Assembly: GCA_020638285.1 (NCBI GenBank)
Contig: JACKIV010000001.1
Coordinates: 248,001-312,000, forward strand
DNA length: 64,000 nucleotides
Direction of reading: 5' to 3'
From: Rhodospirillales bacterium
Lineage (GTDB): Bacteria; Pseudomonadota; Alphaproteobacteria; Micavibrionales; Micavibrionaceae
In this document: in pieces, positions 43,955 to 53,262 of the stretch
How the letters are laid out: each line of letters starts with the position of its first letter
Numbering within the stretch: position 1 is the stretch's first letter
Made by a program: the position numbers and the translations under genes
The notes under the pieces: generated by a model
What the model saw: the letters and a program-made list of their open reading frames with translations, nothing else
What the model was told of the DNA's origin: nothing
The model's database searches: none

Positions 43955-45865
43955 TTATCGATCTTTCTTTGGTTTCTTTTTCTTCCCGGACTCATCCCGC
44001 TCCGGCCCGTCGCCAAACAGAGCGTCTTCAACCTTTTCCTCGATCAGGGCGAGTTCAGGATGAACCGCCGGGCCTTCGGCGACTTTTTTCTCCATGTCTT
44101 TTTCTTCCTTGGGGTGGCGGAAGAAGTGCACCTCAACGCCCATGGACCGCATAATGACATATTGCTGGATCATGGACAGCGTATTGCTGACGGTCCAGTA
44201 AATCACAAGGCCGGAGGCAAATTGCGCCATGATATAGGTCATGAACCACGGCAGGAAGGCAAACATCTTGGCCTGAATGGGATCTTGCGGCGGCGGATTC
44301 ATGCTTCTTTGCAAAATCATGGTGATGAGCATCAAACACGGCCACACCCCGATCATGAACTGCTGGGGCGGGGTCCAGTCGATCACGCCGAACAGATTGA
44401 AAATGGTCGTGGGGTCAGGTTCGGACAAGTCCTGAATCCATCCGAAAAACGGCGCGTGGCGCATCTCCAGCGTGATGGACAGAACCTTGTACAGGGCAAA
44501 GAAAACCGGAATCTGGACGATGATGGGCAGGCATCCTGCCATCGGGTTGACTTTTTCCCGCGAATACAGGGCCATCAGCTCTTCCTGAAGCCTTTTTTTG
44601 TCATCTCCGTACGTCTCTCGCAGCGTTTTCATTTCCGGCGCAATTTTCTTCAGGCCCGCAAAGGACCGATAAGACAGGTTTGCCAGCGGAAACACTGCGA
44701 TGCGGAGCATAGCCGTAAACAGGATAATGGCGACCCCGAAATTTCCGGCAAGGCCAAACAGAAAATCCAGCAGATAAAAAAACGGCTTGGTCAGGAAATA
44801 AAACAGGCCAAAATCAACCGCCAGATCAAAATGGGCAACGCCAAGGGATGTTTCGTAGGCCGCGAGTTGTTTGACGATTTTTGCTCCTGCAAACAGCCGG
44901 ACAGTAGACTCGGCGCTTTGGCCCGGTGCCAGAGTGCGGGGCTGACCCGTCATATCGACCTGATACCGATCCTTGCCGCCTTCGCGGTCGGACTTTGTGT
45001 ACAGGAACCGCCAGGTCATGTCTTCTTTCTGGTCGGGGATAAGCGCGGCCAGCCAGTATTTTTCTGTAATGCCGATCCAGCCTGTGGGCGCGGTGTGAGG
45101 CTCCAGCGGATCGCTCGCCATCTTCTGGAAGGGCTTTTCGATCAGTTCGCCGCCGATATAGCCGATGGGGCCTTCATGAACGGTGCGGGTGCGCCCTCCG
45201 AAATGTTCCGGTATGCCGTGTTCGGATACGAGGCTGTAGGGGTGCAGCGTGACGGTTTTTCCGGATGTGTTGCGTATACGCTGGGTGAGGGTTATCACGA
45301 AATGGTCGTCAAGCGTGATGTCTCGCTCAAAGATCAATCCCTGTCCGTTGTTCCATTCCAGCGTGACCTTCGCACCGGGGTTTAGGGTTGCTGCCGGATC
45401 GACCGGGGTCCAGCGCGTGTTTTTGTCCGGGACCTTGACCTCTGAGTTCGTGGCAATCCAGCCAAACTCGGCATAGCGACTCATCCCGGCGATGCCAGTC
45501 GGGTTGAGGACGTTGACATGGTCCTTGTGGTCGCGTTTGACGAAATAATTCTGGAGGGAAACATCGTCGATTCGCAATCCCTGAAGCGACACTGTTCCGA
45601 AAATTTCCTTGTTCTTCAGGGGTATGCGCGTTGTTTCGTGGATCACTTCAGCGCGCGGACGGTCGGCCTGAAGCAGGGGGAGGGTTTCGGTCTTGTGAAG
45701 GGCCTCGATCTTTTGGGCCTCGCGCTGGGCCTTGAGCGCGGCGGCGTGCGGACGAAAGACATAATATTCGAACCCGAAATAGATCAGAGAGGCCAGAACA
45801 ATGAAGGTGATAAAATTTTTTTTGTCCTGGGGGTGCATGTCCCCGCCCGGTTTGAAATCAGTCAT
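43955..45865 (-). CDS. yidC: Membrane protein insertase YidC
   Basis: YidC inserts proteins into the inner membrane alone or with SecYEG. The 636-residue Gram-negative form has an N-terminal membrane anchor (about residues 17-38), a large periplasmic beta domain (about 55-350), and a C-terminal five-helix core (from about 370). The core includes NPMAGCLPIIVQIPVFFALYKVL and the conserved Arg of the hydrophilic groove. A basic Lys-rich tail ends it, as in ribosome-binding YidC. The start at 45865 follows GGAAAG and overlaps the yidD end by 8 bases. Confidence 0.96.
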   Translation of the reverse strand: MTDFKPGGDMHPQDKKNFITFIVLASLIYFGFEYYVFRPHAAALKAQREAQKIEALHKTETLPLLQADRPRAEVIHETTRIPLKNKEIFGTVSLQGLRIDDVSLQNYFVKRDHKDHVNVLNPTGIAGMSRYAEFGWIATNSEVKVPDKNTRWTPVDPAATLNPGAKVTLEWNNGQGLIFERDITLDDHFVITLTQRIRNTSGKTVTLHPYSLVSEHGIPEHFGGRTRTVHEGPIGYIGGELIEKPFQKMASDPLEPHTAPTGWIGITEKYWLAALIPDQKEDMTWRFLYTKSDREGGKDRYQVDMTGQPRTLAPGQSAESTVRLFAGAKIVKQLAAYETSLGVAHFDLAVDFGLFYFLTKPFFYLLDFLFGLAGNFGVAIILFTAMLRIAVFPLANLSYRSFAGLKKIAPEMKTLRETYGDDKKRLQEELMALYSREKVNPMAGCLPIIVQIPVFFALYKVLSITLEMRHAPFFGWIQDLSEPDPTTIFNLFGVIDWTPPQQFMIGVWPCLMLITMILQRSMNPPPQDPIQAKMFAFLPWFMTYIMAQFASGLVIYWTVSNTLSMIQQYVIMRSMGVEVHFFRHPKEEKDMEKKVAEGPAVHPELALIEEKVEDALFGDGPERDESGKKKKPKKDR

Positions 45866-46181
45866 GGGGCTTTCCGTCCGTCTCGCGCGCAGGATTGCGG
45901 TGCGTGGGGCGTTTATAGCCCAAGATGTGCCCGAGGGCAAACCGTTCCGGCACCGGATCGATGGGTTCTCCCCGGTGCCACGGGTGACAGCGGCCAAGGC
46001 GCGCCATGCCCAGAAGATAGCCCTTGAGAACGCCATGTTTTTGAACCGCTTCGATCATATAGGCTGAGCATGTGGGATAAAATCGGCACTGATTTCCCAG
46101 AAAAGGCGACAAGGCAAGCCGATAAATCCGGACGGGAAGAAGGGCGATCCAGACAAGGGCGGTGTTTACAGGTTGGGTCAT
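45858..46181 (-). CDS. yidD: Membrane protein insertion efficiency factor YidD
   Basis: YidD is a small membrane-associated protein aiding YidC-dependent insertion. The 107 residues include the invariant CRFYPTCSAYMIEAVQKHG and the CHPWHRGEPIDPVP motif. The ATG at 46181 overlaps the rnpA stop (ATGA). The cluster order rpmH-rnpA-yidD-yidC is conserved in bacteria. Confidence 0.93.
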   Translation of the reverse strand: MTQPVNTALVWIALLPVRIYRLALSPFLGNQCRFYPTCSAYMIEAVQKHGVLKGYLLGMARLGRCHPWHRGEPIDPVPERFALGHILGYKRPTHRNPARETDGKPHD

Positions 46182-46582
46182 GAGGGGTTTTCCGCCAAAA
46201 GGCCCATTTTTGAGAGGCACCACGTGATATCGCCGCACAGGCGCGCATAGGGGCGGTCAAGCGTTTCTGTCCTGCCGATCAGGACATAGTCAAAATCCGG
46301 GTTGGCTAAAACGAGAGACTGGGCTGCGGCAGCGCGCAGGCGCCGCTTGATCCGGTTCCGGACAACGGCTCGGCGGTCTACCTTTTTTGTAACAGTAAGG
46401 CCAAAGCGAATCCGCCCGGCTTCCGGGGACGTTTCGGCATTGGCGGAATTTTCAGCGCGCGGAACAGCCTGAATCACAAGGCCCTGAGACACCCACCGAC
46501 GGCCCTTGTCGCGCGCACGGAGAAAATCAGATCGTTTTTTCAGAGAAACCAGAGTACCGGCCTGCGCGCGAGGCGCTTTCAT
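46178..46582 (-). CDS. rnpA: Ribonuclease P protein component
   Basis: RnpA is the basic protein that helps the RNase P RNA cut tRNA 5' leaders. The 134-residue product has the RNR motif as VVRNRIKRRLRAA (about residues 74-86) and the N-terminal LKKRSDFLRARDKGRRW. It lies 16 bases downstream of rpmH and overlaps yidD by four bases. Confidence 0.93.
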   Translation of the reverse strand: MKAPRAQAGTLVSLKKRSDFLRARDKGRRWVSQGLVIQAVPRAENSANAETSPEAGRIRFGLTVTKKVDRRAVVRNRIKRRLRAAAAQSLVLANPDFDYVLIGRTETLDRPYARLCGDITWCLSKMGLLAENPS

Positions 46583-46598
46583 TGTACAAAAGCCGGAT

Positions 46599-46733
46599 CT
46601 ATGCGCACAGGCGCTTGCGGCCCTTGGCGCGGCGACGGGCCAGAACGATGCGCCCGCCTCTGTCGGCCATCCGCGCGCGAAATCCGTGGCGGCGCTTTCT
46701 GATCAGGCGGCTGGGCTGATAGGTGCGTTTCAT
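46599..46733 (-). CDS. rpmH: 50S ribosomal protein bL34
   Basis: This 44-residue very basic protein is below the usual ORF size limit. It reads MKRTYQPSRLIRKRRHGFRA and onward with the normal bL34 pattern (RMADRGGRIVLARRRAKGRKRL). It ends in the unusual CA dipeptide before TAG. It starts the rnpA-yidD-yidC cluster. Confidence 0.96.
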   Translation of the reverse strand: MKRTYQPSRLIRKRRHGFRARMADRGGRIVLARRRAKGRKRLCA

Positions 46734-46846
46734 GGGCTTCACTCCGTCCGTACAAAAAAGATCCGAGGGGGCGATTCCTATCGGCTTCGGCCCTTTGTGT
46801 CAAGGACTCTTTGATTTTCATAATCAAATATTGTGCAACGAAGGTC

Positions 46847-47917
46847 TTATTCCGGCGGGGGGGCTTTGAGGTCGTCGTCATCGGTGTTATAGCGTCCCCA
46901 TGACTCGGCGGCCTGCATGCGCAGGCGCTCTTCGGCCTCGGTTTCCTCGTTGATCCGGCGGACTTCGTCGCCCAAGGTCTTGCGGAGCTTTTCATCCGCC
47001 AGAGCCCCGGCATTCAGGCCGGTTTCGGAGGCAATGGCTGCGTAGACCGATTCCATTTCCAGATCTGTGTTAATCCCCTTGGCCTTGACGTGGCGGGCCA
47101 TGGCCGCGTCCATCATGATGATGGATTTATCGGGCTGGGTCCGGCGGCGCATATGTTCGTCGGTGAGCTTGACGATGGTGAACAGAGCGTCATCCCCGAT
47201 CCTGACCCGGTGGTGTTTTTCAAATCCGGGGCGGAGATTTTGCAAAATCCTGAAAGTTTCATCCGAAGTCGGAATCTTCAGGTGAATCTTCTGGAAACGC
47301 CGGTCCATGGCGAAGTCGTCCTGAACGTACCAGCGATATTCATCAATGGTCGTGGCGCCAATGACATGCAGATCGCCGACGGTCAGATAGGGCTTCATGA
47401 CCTCGGACAGGCCGGCATAGGCGCTGCCCTTGACCTTTGGCATGATGGTGTGAATTTCGTCGATAAACAGAAGGAATTTCGGGTATTTATCGTTATGATA
47501 GCGCTCGGCGAAGCCTTTGCACAAAGGGATAAATCGCTGCTGGAATTCGGCGCTGGAGTCCGTTCCGGCGGCCATGCTGGGCAGGTCAAGTTCGATCACG
47601 CGGGCATTGTGGAGGTAATCGGGCACTTCGCCCTTGACGATTTTTTGGGCCAGCCCCACAACCATGGCCGTTTTCCCGACCCCGGCAGGGGCCAGAAGAG
47701 CGGCATTCTTTCGCCCTTTTTGCAGCAAAATCAGGATCATCTTGTCGATTTCTTCGTCCCGGCCCGTGATGGGGTCGAATCGCCCGTCTTTTTGGAGCGA
47801 GCACAGGTCGCGGCAATATTTATGAATAAGCTCTTCGAGCTCTTCATCCGCGATTTTGAATTTCCATCTTTCTGTCATGGGGGAGGTGACCCTGGGCTGT
47901 GCGGCGCGATTCGCCAC
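46847..47917 (-). CDS. Single-domain ClpA/ClpB-like AAA+ ATPase
   Basis: The 356-residue product corresponds to one ClpA/B-type D1 AAA+ module. It starts DPITGRDEEIDKMILILLQKGRKNAALLAPAGVGKT (Walker A), then has Walker B FLLFIDEIHT, sensor-type GATTIDEY and arginine-finger DRRFQ, and a helical C-terminal subdomain. The second AAA+ ring, the Clp N-domain and the ClpP-binding loop are all missing. The GTG at 47917 was chosen because AGGATGAG precedes it; an internal ATG at 47878 has no ribosome site. Possible roles include a stand-alone unfoldase or an adaptor-dependent regulator. It lies between rpmH and a HAD gene. Confidence 0.85.
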   Translation of the reverse strand: MANRAAQPRVTSPMTERWKFKIADEELEELIHKYCRDLCSLQKDGRFDPITGRDEEIDKMILILLQKGRKNAALLAPAGVGKTAMVVGLAQKIVKGEVPDYLHNARVIELDLPSMAAGTDSSAEFQQRFIPLCKGFAERYHNDKYPKFLLFIDEIHTIMPKVKGSAYAGLSEVMKPYLTVGDLHVIGATTIDEYRWYVQDDFAMDRRFQKIHLKIPTSDETFRILQNLRPGFEKHHRVRIGDDALFTIVKLTDEHMRRRTQPDKSIIMMDAAMARHVKAKGINTDLEMESVYAAIASETGLNAGALADEKLRKTLGDEVRRINEETEAEERLRMQAAESWGRYNTDDDDLKAPPPE

Positions 47918-47941
47918 GTTCTCATCCTGTGCCGATAATGA

Positions 47942-48637
47942 TTAATTTTTCCCTTCAGCGCCAGAGGAAAAATGGACAATGGCCGGAGGGGCGTGTTTTG
48001 GTGTCTGAGTTGTCAGAATTTCTCTTACAAAAGGATTCTCGAGCAGGCTGTCCGTGTTTTTATATTCATAAGCCTGCCACCCGCACTTTTTTGCGGCAAG
48101 CACCACATCGGGGGTGTCGTCGAAGAATATGGGAGGCTCTTCTTGTTCGCAAGCGAGATTCTTTACGATAAAGTCAAAATATTCTCTGTTCGGTTTCAGG
48201 TGTCCAATTCTTGCGGAATGGAAAATATCATCGAAATAATCAGAGAAAGAGAGGTTTTTCATCAAATATTGTGCCCGGTTGTGTTCCTGGTTTGTTGCAA
48301 TGAACAGGCGTGTTTTCTTCGATGATTTCAGAGTCTTTATTTTTTCTATTAAATCGGTATTTATGCAGGAGTCATTTTCAAGCCAGTAACGAATCAAGGC
48401 TTCCGGATCGCCCGTGTGTCCCAGAGTGGGCAGGAAACGGGCAAGAGCGGATTTCAGATCCTGCTTTCCAGTCAGTACAGAGTGAACAAAAGGTCCTTGA
48501 ATAAATTCCCGGGCAAATCGGTCGCGAGAGATACTGAAATCCCTCTCCAGATTTTTATCCCAGCATCGACGAAGCTCGGGCCGGGCGTGGTAGCCGTGGA
48601 TCAACACGCCATCGACATCGAAAAGAATGATTCTCAT
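47942..48637 (-). CDS. HAD-superfamily hydrolase
   Basis: The 231-residue product starts MRIILFDVDGVLIHGYH with the nucleophile Asp motif. Motif II is in LFIATNQEHNRAQ, the motif III Lys in IGHLKPNREYFDF, and motif IV in PPIFFDDTPDVV. It has a helical cap after motif I. Substrate unknown; phosphoglycolate-phosphatase-like enzymes look similar. It runs toward the AAA+ gene with 24 bases between them. Confidence 0.85.
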   Translation of the reverse strand: MRIILFDVDGVLIHGYHARPELRRCWDKNLERDFSISRDRFAREFIQGPFVHSVLTGKQDLKSALARFLPTLGHTGDPEALIRYWLENDSCINTDLIEKIKTLKSSKKTRLFIATNQEHNRAQYLMKNLSFSDYFDDIFHSARIGHLKPNREYFDFIVKNLACEQEEPPIFFDDTPDVVLAAKKCGWQAYEYKNTDSLLENPFVREILTTQTPKHAPPAIVHFSSGAEGKN

Positions 48638-48703
48638 GAGTGTTTCCGAGAAGGAGGAGGTCTCGAATCCTCTCCTTCCCTCATCGTAATTTTATTGGAA
48701 AAA

Positions 48704-48780
48704 TGGTCGGGGTGAGAGGATTCGAACCTCCGGCCTCTACGTCCCGAACGTAGCGCTCTACCATGCTGAGCTACACCCCG
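48704..48780 (-). tRNA. tRNA-Pro (CGG)
   Basis: The 77-base minus-strand cloverleaf has acceptor CGGGGTG/CACCCCG, anticodon stem CTACG/CGTAG enclosing TTCGGGA (anticodon CGG), T-loop TTCGAAT, and encoded CCA. It lies between the HAD gene and asd. Confidence 0.96.
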
Positions 48781-48892
48781 CGATGTGCGTCTGGCGGTTG
48801 TTATAGGACGTTAAGGTCCATTGTGCAAGAGGATCGAAGGGGTGTTTCGGGTTTTTCACTATGAGGCTGGAGCCGGATCAGGCGGGCAGGGC

Positions 48893-49903
48893 TTACAATC
48901 CGCCCTTGACCAGAAGCTCGGCGATCTGGACGGCGTTGAGCGCCGCGCCCTTGCGCAGGTTATCCGAAACGCACCAGAAATTCAGGCCGTTCTCAAGGGT
49001 GGAGTCTTCGCGGACTCGACTTATGAAAACATCGTCTTCGCCCTGAATTTCCGCCGGGGTGACAAACCCCATGTCGGTTTCCGTGTCGATGACACTGACC
49101 CCGGGGGCTTTTTTCCATGTCCTCAAGGCGTCGGCGCGGGAAATATCGTTTTCGAATTCCACATTGACCATTTCCGCATGGCCGATAAAAACGGGCACCC
49201 GGACGCAATTCGCGCAGACCTGAATGTCCGGATCGAGAATTTTGTTCGTTTCCACAACCATTTTCCATTCCTCTTTTGTCATCCCGTCATCCATGAAGAC
49301 GTCAATCTGCGGAATCACGTTAAAAGATATCTGCTTTGGAAAGGTTTCATGTTCAACCTTGTCGTTCATGTAGAAATGGCGCGTCTGGTTGAAAAGCTCA
49401 TCCATCGCCTCTTTTCCCGCGCCGGAAACGGACTGGTATGTCGACACCACCACCCGTTTGATTTTGGCCAGGTCGTGAAGGGGTTTCAGCGCCACAACCA
49501 TCTGGATGGTGGAGCAATTCGGGTTGGCGATAATGCCCCGTTTTGTATGCAGCGCCACATCCTGCGGGTTCACCTCCGGCACAACCAAAGGCACATCCGG
49601 CTCCATGCGGAAATGGCTGGTATTGTCGATCACGATGGCTCCGGCAGCGGCGGCAATCGGGGCAAATTGAGCCGAAACCTTCGCGCCGGGCGAAGACAGG
49701 ACGATGTCGATGCCTCGGAAATCAAATCCTTCCAGAGACTGGACTTTCAGGTCCGAATCGCCAAAGGACACCTCCTTTCCGGCGGAGCGTTCAGAGGCCA
49801 GCGCGAAAACCTCGTCCGCCGGGAAACCCCGCTCGTGCAGAATGCTCAGGATTTCGTGCCCGACATTGCCCGTCGCGCCGACAACGGCGACTTTATACCC
49901 CAT
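48893..49903 (-). CDS. asd: Aspartate-semialdehyde dehydrogenase
   Basis: Asd reduces aspartyl phosphate to aspartate semialdehyde, the branch point to lysine, methionine and threonine. The 336-residue protein has the NADP motif GATGNVGHEIL (residues 9-19), catalytic Cys130 in NPNCSTIQMV, and the active-site His later. The ATG at 49903 shares one base with the TAA stop of the upstream lipoprotein gene (TAATG), so translation is coupled. Confidence 0.96.
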   Translation of the reverse strand: MGYKVAVVGATGNVGHEILSILHERGFPADEVFALASERSAGKEVSFGDSDLKVQSLEGFDFRGIDIVLSSPGAKVSAQFAPIAAAAGAIVIDNTSHFRMEPDVPLVVPEVNPQDVALHTKRGIIANPNCSTIQMVVALKPLHDLAKIKRVVVSTYQSVSGAGKEAMDELFNQTRHFYMNDKVEHETFPKQISFNVIPQIDVFMDDGMTKEEWKMVVETNKILDPDIQVCANCVRVPVFIGHAEMVNVEFENDISRADALRTWKKAPGVSVIDTETDMGFVTPAEIQGEDDVFISRVREDSTLENGLNFWCVSDNLRKGAALNAVQIAELLVKGGL

Positions 49904-50451
49904 TACTGGTTGACCTTATCGTACTGTGACGGCGGACGCGGCGGGGCAGAGTCCCGATACCCGATTTTCGAATGGTATTCCCGTCCACGAATCGTGCGCA
50001 GATAGTTGCTCCGGGCCTTTTCGGCCACATCATAGGGCAGATCCTCGACCCGCTCCCACCCCTTGGCGGTCATGCAACCCTCAAAATCATGATAGTCCAG
50101 ATGCTCGGTGTACAGATATCCGTCGCGCTCGGGCGTGTTCCAGACGGCCATATCACCATCCGGCGTCGTGGGAATCGGCACGCGCCCGTCGGGCCAGTTG
50201 TTCGCGGGGACCGCTTCACGCACCGCACCCAGTGCTTCCAGTTCCTTCAGGTCGCTGGTGCAGCGTGCGATGTCCTGATGGAGCATCTGCTGGGCTTTTG
50301 GCCCGCGCGTGTACAGGGCAGAGGATGCTTCCGCCCTTTGCCAGTATTGGCTTTGGTACCTCAGTTCGGCCTCCGACGGCGTATTGGAACACGCGCCCAG
50401 AGCGGAGGACAGAAGCAGGGCGCACAGGGCGGAAAAAGCAGATCGTGTCAT
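49903..50451 (-). CDS. Putative lipoprotein coupled to asd
   Basis: From ATG 50451 the 182-residue product begins MTRSAFSALCALLLSS followed by the lipobox LGAC, so it should be lipidated after signal peptidase II cleavage. The rest is hydrophilic with no recognised domain and ends in a Pro-rich tail. The frame extends upstream to 50526, but the signal peptide fixes the start. Its stop overlaps the asd start. It is divergent from lemA. Confidence 0.75.
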   Translation of the reverse strand: MTRSAFSALCALLLSSALGACSNTPSEAELRYQSQYWQRAEASSALYTRGPKAQQMLHQDIARCTSDLKELEALGAVREAVPANNWPDGRVPIPTTPDGDMAVWNTPERDGYLYTEHLDYHDFEGCMTAKGWERVEDLPYDVAEKARSNYLRTIRGREYHSKIGYRDSAPPRPPSQYDKVNQ

Positions 50452-50625
50452 GGATTTCAAAATCTCGCAGGAATCGCCGATAAAATTCTTGGAGACAATC
50501 ATAACAGGCTCGTTACGGCTTCTCAAGCGCGCAATTCGTGAAAATATGGATCTTGTGGTTTTCTTTGCACCTGAAAAGTTCTAGGATGGTCGCGGGACTC
50601 AGGAAACGTCAGTTGGGGGTTTGTT

Positions 50626-51186
50626 ATGAATATATGGATCGTTCTGGGGGTGATCGGCGGCGCGGGGTTGCTTCTGGTTGTTCTGTACAACCGGATGGTG
50701 GCGCTGCGTCAGACGCGGGGTAATGCCTTTGCCGATATTGACGTCCAGTTGCGCCAGAGATTCGATCTTGTTCCTTCTCTCGTCGAGACGGTCAAGGGCT
50801 ATGCCGCACACGAGAAAGGAATTCTGGAAACGGTTACAGCCGCCCGCGCCGGCGTGCGTCCGGGGCAGGACATGGACGAGCGCATCAAGGCAGAGGGTGC
50901 TCTGTCCGGGGCTCTGATGAACCTGTTTGCCGTGGCGGAAAACTATCCGGACCTGAAAGCTGACCAGAACTTCCAGAAACTGATGACCGAGTTGTCCGAC
51001 ATCGAAAACAAGATCGCGGCGGCGCGGCGGTTCTTTAACAACGCGACTGCCGAATACAATACGGCGATCCAGCAATTCCCGGCCAATCTTCTGGCCGGAC
51101 CGTTTGGCTTTCATCCGGAGATTTTTTTCGAAAACGAAGAGTCCATGCGAGCCGCCATCGCCAAACCGCCTGAAGTCAAGTTTTAA
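50626..51186 (+). CDS. lemA: LemA family membrane protein
   Basis: The 186-residue product has one N-terminal membrane helix (about 3-22) and the LemA helical bundle (DVQLRQRFDLVPSLVETVKGYAAHE, IENKIAAARRFFNNATAEYNT). LemA proteins often pair with M48 or Tim44-like proteins in envelope stress; their exact role is not known. The ATG at 50626 follows GGGGGTTTGTT, weak but plausible. It is followed after 12 bases by an M48 protease gene. Confidence 0.93.
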   Translation: MNIWIVLGVIGGAGLLLVVLYNRMVALRQTRGNAFADIDVQLRQRFDLVPSLVETVKGYAAHEKGILETVTAARAGVRPGQDMDERIKAEGALSGALMNLFAVAENYPDLKADQNFQKLMTELSDIENKIAAARRFFNNATAEYNTAIQQFPANLLAGPFGFHPEIFFENEESMRAAIAKPPEVKF

Positions 51187-51198
51187 GCAGGGCGCGCC

Positions 51199-52284
51199 AT
51201 GCCCCTTCCCGCTGCCGGCCTTCGGACTCATATCTGGAACAACAATCTGTTGTCGATGGTGCTCATCGGCCTGTACCCTCTTTTAATCGGGGGGGTTGTG
51301 TGGGCGTGCGCTGTTGCCATTGCATTTTTCCTTCAGGGCGACGGGGCGGGTGCCATGGCGCTGGATTCGCGCATCCTGCGCACCGGGACCGACATGGCCG
51401 CGGCGGTCTGGCCGTTGGTCTTTGGCGTTGTGGCGGCGTGGTTCGTGATTTCGTTCCTGTTCAATGTGCGCCTCGTGGCCATGATGGCGGGGTCAAAACC
51501 CGTGACGCGAAAGGAAGAGCCGGAGCTTTATAATCTGCTGGAAAATCTGTGCATTTCGCGGGGGATTCCAACTCCGAGCCTTCAGATCATCGAAACCCAC
51601 GCGCGCAATGCCTTTGCCAGCGGGCTCACGCGGGACACCTATACAATCACGGTCACGCGCGGCCTGATCCAGAGCCTGACCCGCGATGAAATCGAGGCCG
51701 TTCTGGGGCACGAGCTGACGCATATTATCAACAAGGACGTTCTGCTTTTGATGGTGTGCGTCGTGTTTACGGGGATGCTGGGCTTTGCCAGTCAGATGGC
51801 GTGGCGATCCATTCGTTATTCCGGGCGGAGCCGGGGCCGCAAGAAGGGTGGCGGCGTTGCCATAATTCTGGCCCTTGCCGTTATTCTGTCTATCGGGTAC
51901 GGACTGACCCTTTTGACCCGTTTTGCCCTGTCGCGGCGGCGGGAATATATGGCCGATGGCGGGTCTGTGGAGCTTACGCACAAGCCCGAAGCCATGATTT
52001 CGGCGCTTCAGCGCATCGCCGGGCGCGACCGAATCCCGGATGTTCCGGCGGATGTGTCCCTGATGTGCATTGAAAACAGCCAGCCCTTTTTCGGGTTATT
52101 TGCCACGCACCCGCCCATTGACTCCCGGATTGCGGTTCTGGCGCGCACATCGGGCATTCCGGTGCCGGATATTATGTCTCTGCCGCCCGCACCGTCGGAT
52201 GCGCGCTTTGTGCCGCATGGAAAAACGGTTTCCAACCCGTGGAAAAAAAATAAGAAAAACCCGTGGGAGGCAAAGGGGGAATGA
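51199..52284 (+). CDS. M48-family (HtpX-like) membrane metalloprotease
   Basis: The zinc motif HELTH (His171, Glu172, His175) with the third-ligand region SRRREYMADGGSVELT marks an M48 peptidase of the HtpX type. Four hydrophobic segments (about residues 15-45, 60-90, 180-205, 215-240) place it in the inner membrane. HtpX enzymes cleave misfolded membrane proteins. The 361 residues are longer than typical HtpX (~290), with a charged C-terminal tail. It is 12 bases after lemA and overlaps the next gene by ATGA. Confidence 0.9.
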   Translation: MPLPAAGLRTHIWNNNLLSMVLIGLYPLLIGGVVWACAVAIAFFLQGDGAGAMALDSRILRTGTDMAAAVWPLVFGVVAAWFVISFLFNVRLVAMMAGSKPVTRKEEPELYNLLENLCISRGIPTPSLQIIETHARNAFASGLTRDTYTITVTRGLIQSLTRDEIEAVLGHELTHIINKDVLLLMVCVVFTGMLGFASQMAWRSIRYSGRSRGRKKGGGVAIILALAVILSIGYGLTLLTRFALSRRREYMADGGSVELTHKPEAMISALQRIAGRDRIPDVPADVSLMCIENSQPFFGLFATHPPIDSRIAVLARTSGIPVPDIMSLPPAPSDARFVPHGKTVSNPWKKNKKNPWEAKGE

Positions 52285-53144
52285 GCATCTTGCGCGCGGC
52301 CTGTGTCCAGATGACCAGCGGACCTGTGATGGCGGATAATCTGGCCGTGGCGGAGGGGCTGATCCGCCGGGCGGCGGGGGAGGGCGCGCGCTTTGTGGCC
52401 ACACCCGAGGTCACCTGTCACCGCATGCCCGATTCGCAGGAAAAAATCCGCTTGACCCCGGTTTTGCAGGATCATCCCGGTCCGGTCCGGTTTGCGGCTC
52501 TGGCGCACGAATTGAAGGTGTGGATTCTGGCCGGATCGTTTCTGGTCAGGCTCCCCTCGGGCAAGCTGGCCAACCGGTCTTTTTTGTTCTCGGACGCGGG
52601 GGTCGTGGCGGCGACATACGACAAAATTCATCTGTTCGATGTGGATCTTCCTGGCGGCGAGGTTCACCGGGAAAGCGACACCATTGCGCCCGGAGACCAT
52701 GGAGTCGTGGCCCGGACGCCGTGGGGCGGGGTGGGATTGTCTATCTGTTACGATATCCGATTTCCGGCTTTATACGGGGCTCTGGCGCGGGGCGGAGCGG
52801 ACATTCTGACCGTTCCAGCGGCCTTTACGGTTCCAACCGGACAGGCGCACTGGGAGATTCTCCTGCGCGCCCGGGCCATTGAAACCGGGTCGTTCGTTGT
52901 GGCTCCGGCGCAGGTCGGTGCCGCGCCGGGCGGCGGGCGGCCCACATGGGGGCATTCGATGATCGTGGGGCCGTGGGGCGAGATTCTGGCACAGGGGAAC
53001 GGCGAATCGCCGGGGGTTACCGTGGCGGATCTCGATATGGAGGCGGTTGCACGCGCCCGCGCGGCGATTCCGGCTTTGCGCCATGCGCGCGGATCGTTCC
53101 GGGTTAAGGGCTTGGATAGCATTTTACGAAACGAAGAAATATAA
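52281..53144 (+). CDS. Nitrilase-superfamily C-N hydrolase
   Basis: The triad Glu43 (ATPEVT), Lys115 (YDKIHLFD) and Cys156 (LSICYDIRFP) identifies a carbon-nitrogen hydrolase. The family branch resembles Nit1/Nit2-type deaminated glutathione or omega-amidase; the substrate cannot be fixed. 287 residues. The ATG at 52281 overlaps the protease stop (ATGA) and follows AAAGGGGGA, so it was chosen over 52263. Confidence 0.9.
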   Translation: MSILRAACVQMTSGPVMADNLAVAEGLIRRAAGEGARFVATPEVTCHRMPDSQEKIRLTPVLQDHPGPVRFAALAHELKVWILAGSFLVRLPSGKLANRSFLFSDAGVVAATYDKIHLFDVDLPGGEVHRESDTIAPGDHGVVARTPWGGVGLSICYDIRFPALYGALARGGADILTVPAAFTVPTGQAHWEILLRARAIETGSFVVAPAQVGAAPGGGRPTWGHSMIVGPWGEILAQGNGESPGVTVADLDMEAVARARAAIPALRHARGSFRVKGLDSILRNEEI

Positions 53145-53171
53145 TTTCTGGCGTCCGATGTGGCGCTTTGC

Positions 53172-53200
53172 TTGCATGGGTCGCGGGGCTGTGCTAAATC
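53172..53200 (+). promoter_or_regulatory. Candidate atp operon promoter
   Basis: TTGCAT (53172-53177) and TAAATC (53195-53200) are 17 bases apart, in the 118-base gap before atpH. The -10 match is weak. Confidence 0.3.
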
Positions 53201-53262
53201 CCTTCTCGTCTGGACGGGATGTCGGAAATTTTACGGAAAATTTAACGGGGCGGAGGAATGGT

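Noticed and set aside
43715..45385. 556-codon plus-strand frame opposite thrC and yidC
   Set aside because: It spans two opposite-strand conserved genes and the gap between them; composition is that of antisense translation.
47000..47917. ClpA pseudogene or truncated ClpA
   Set aside because: The frame is intact, has its own start with a ribosome site and ends in a normal stop, so it is annotated as a stand-alone single-module protein rather than a fragment.
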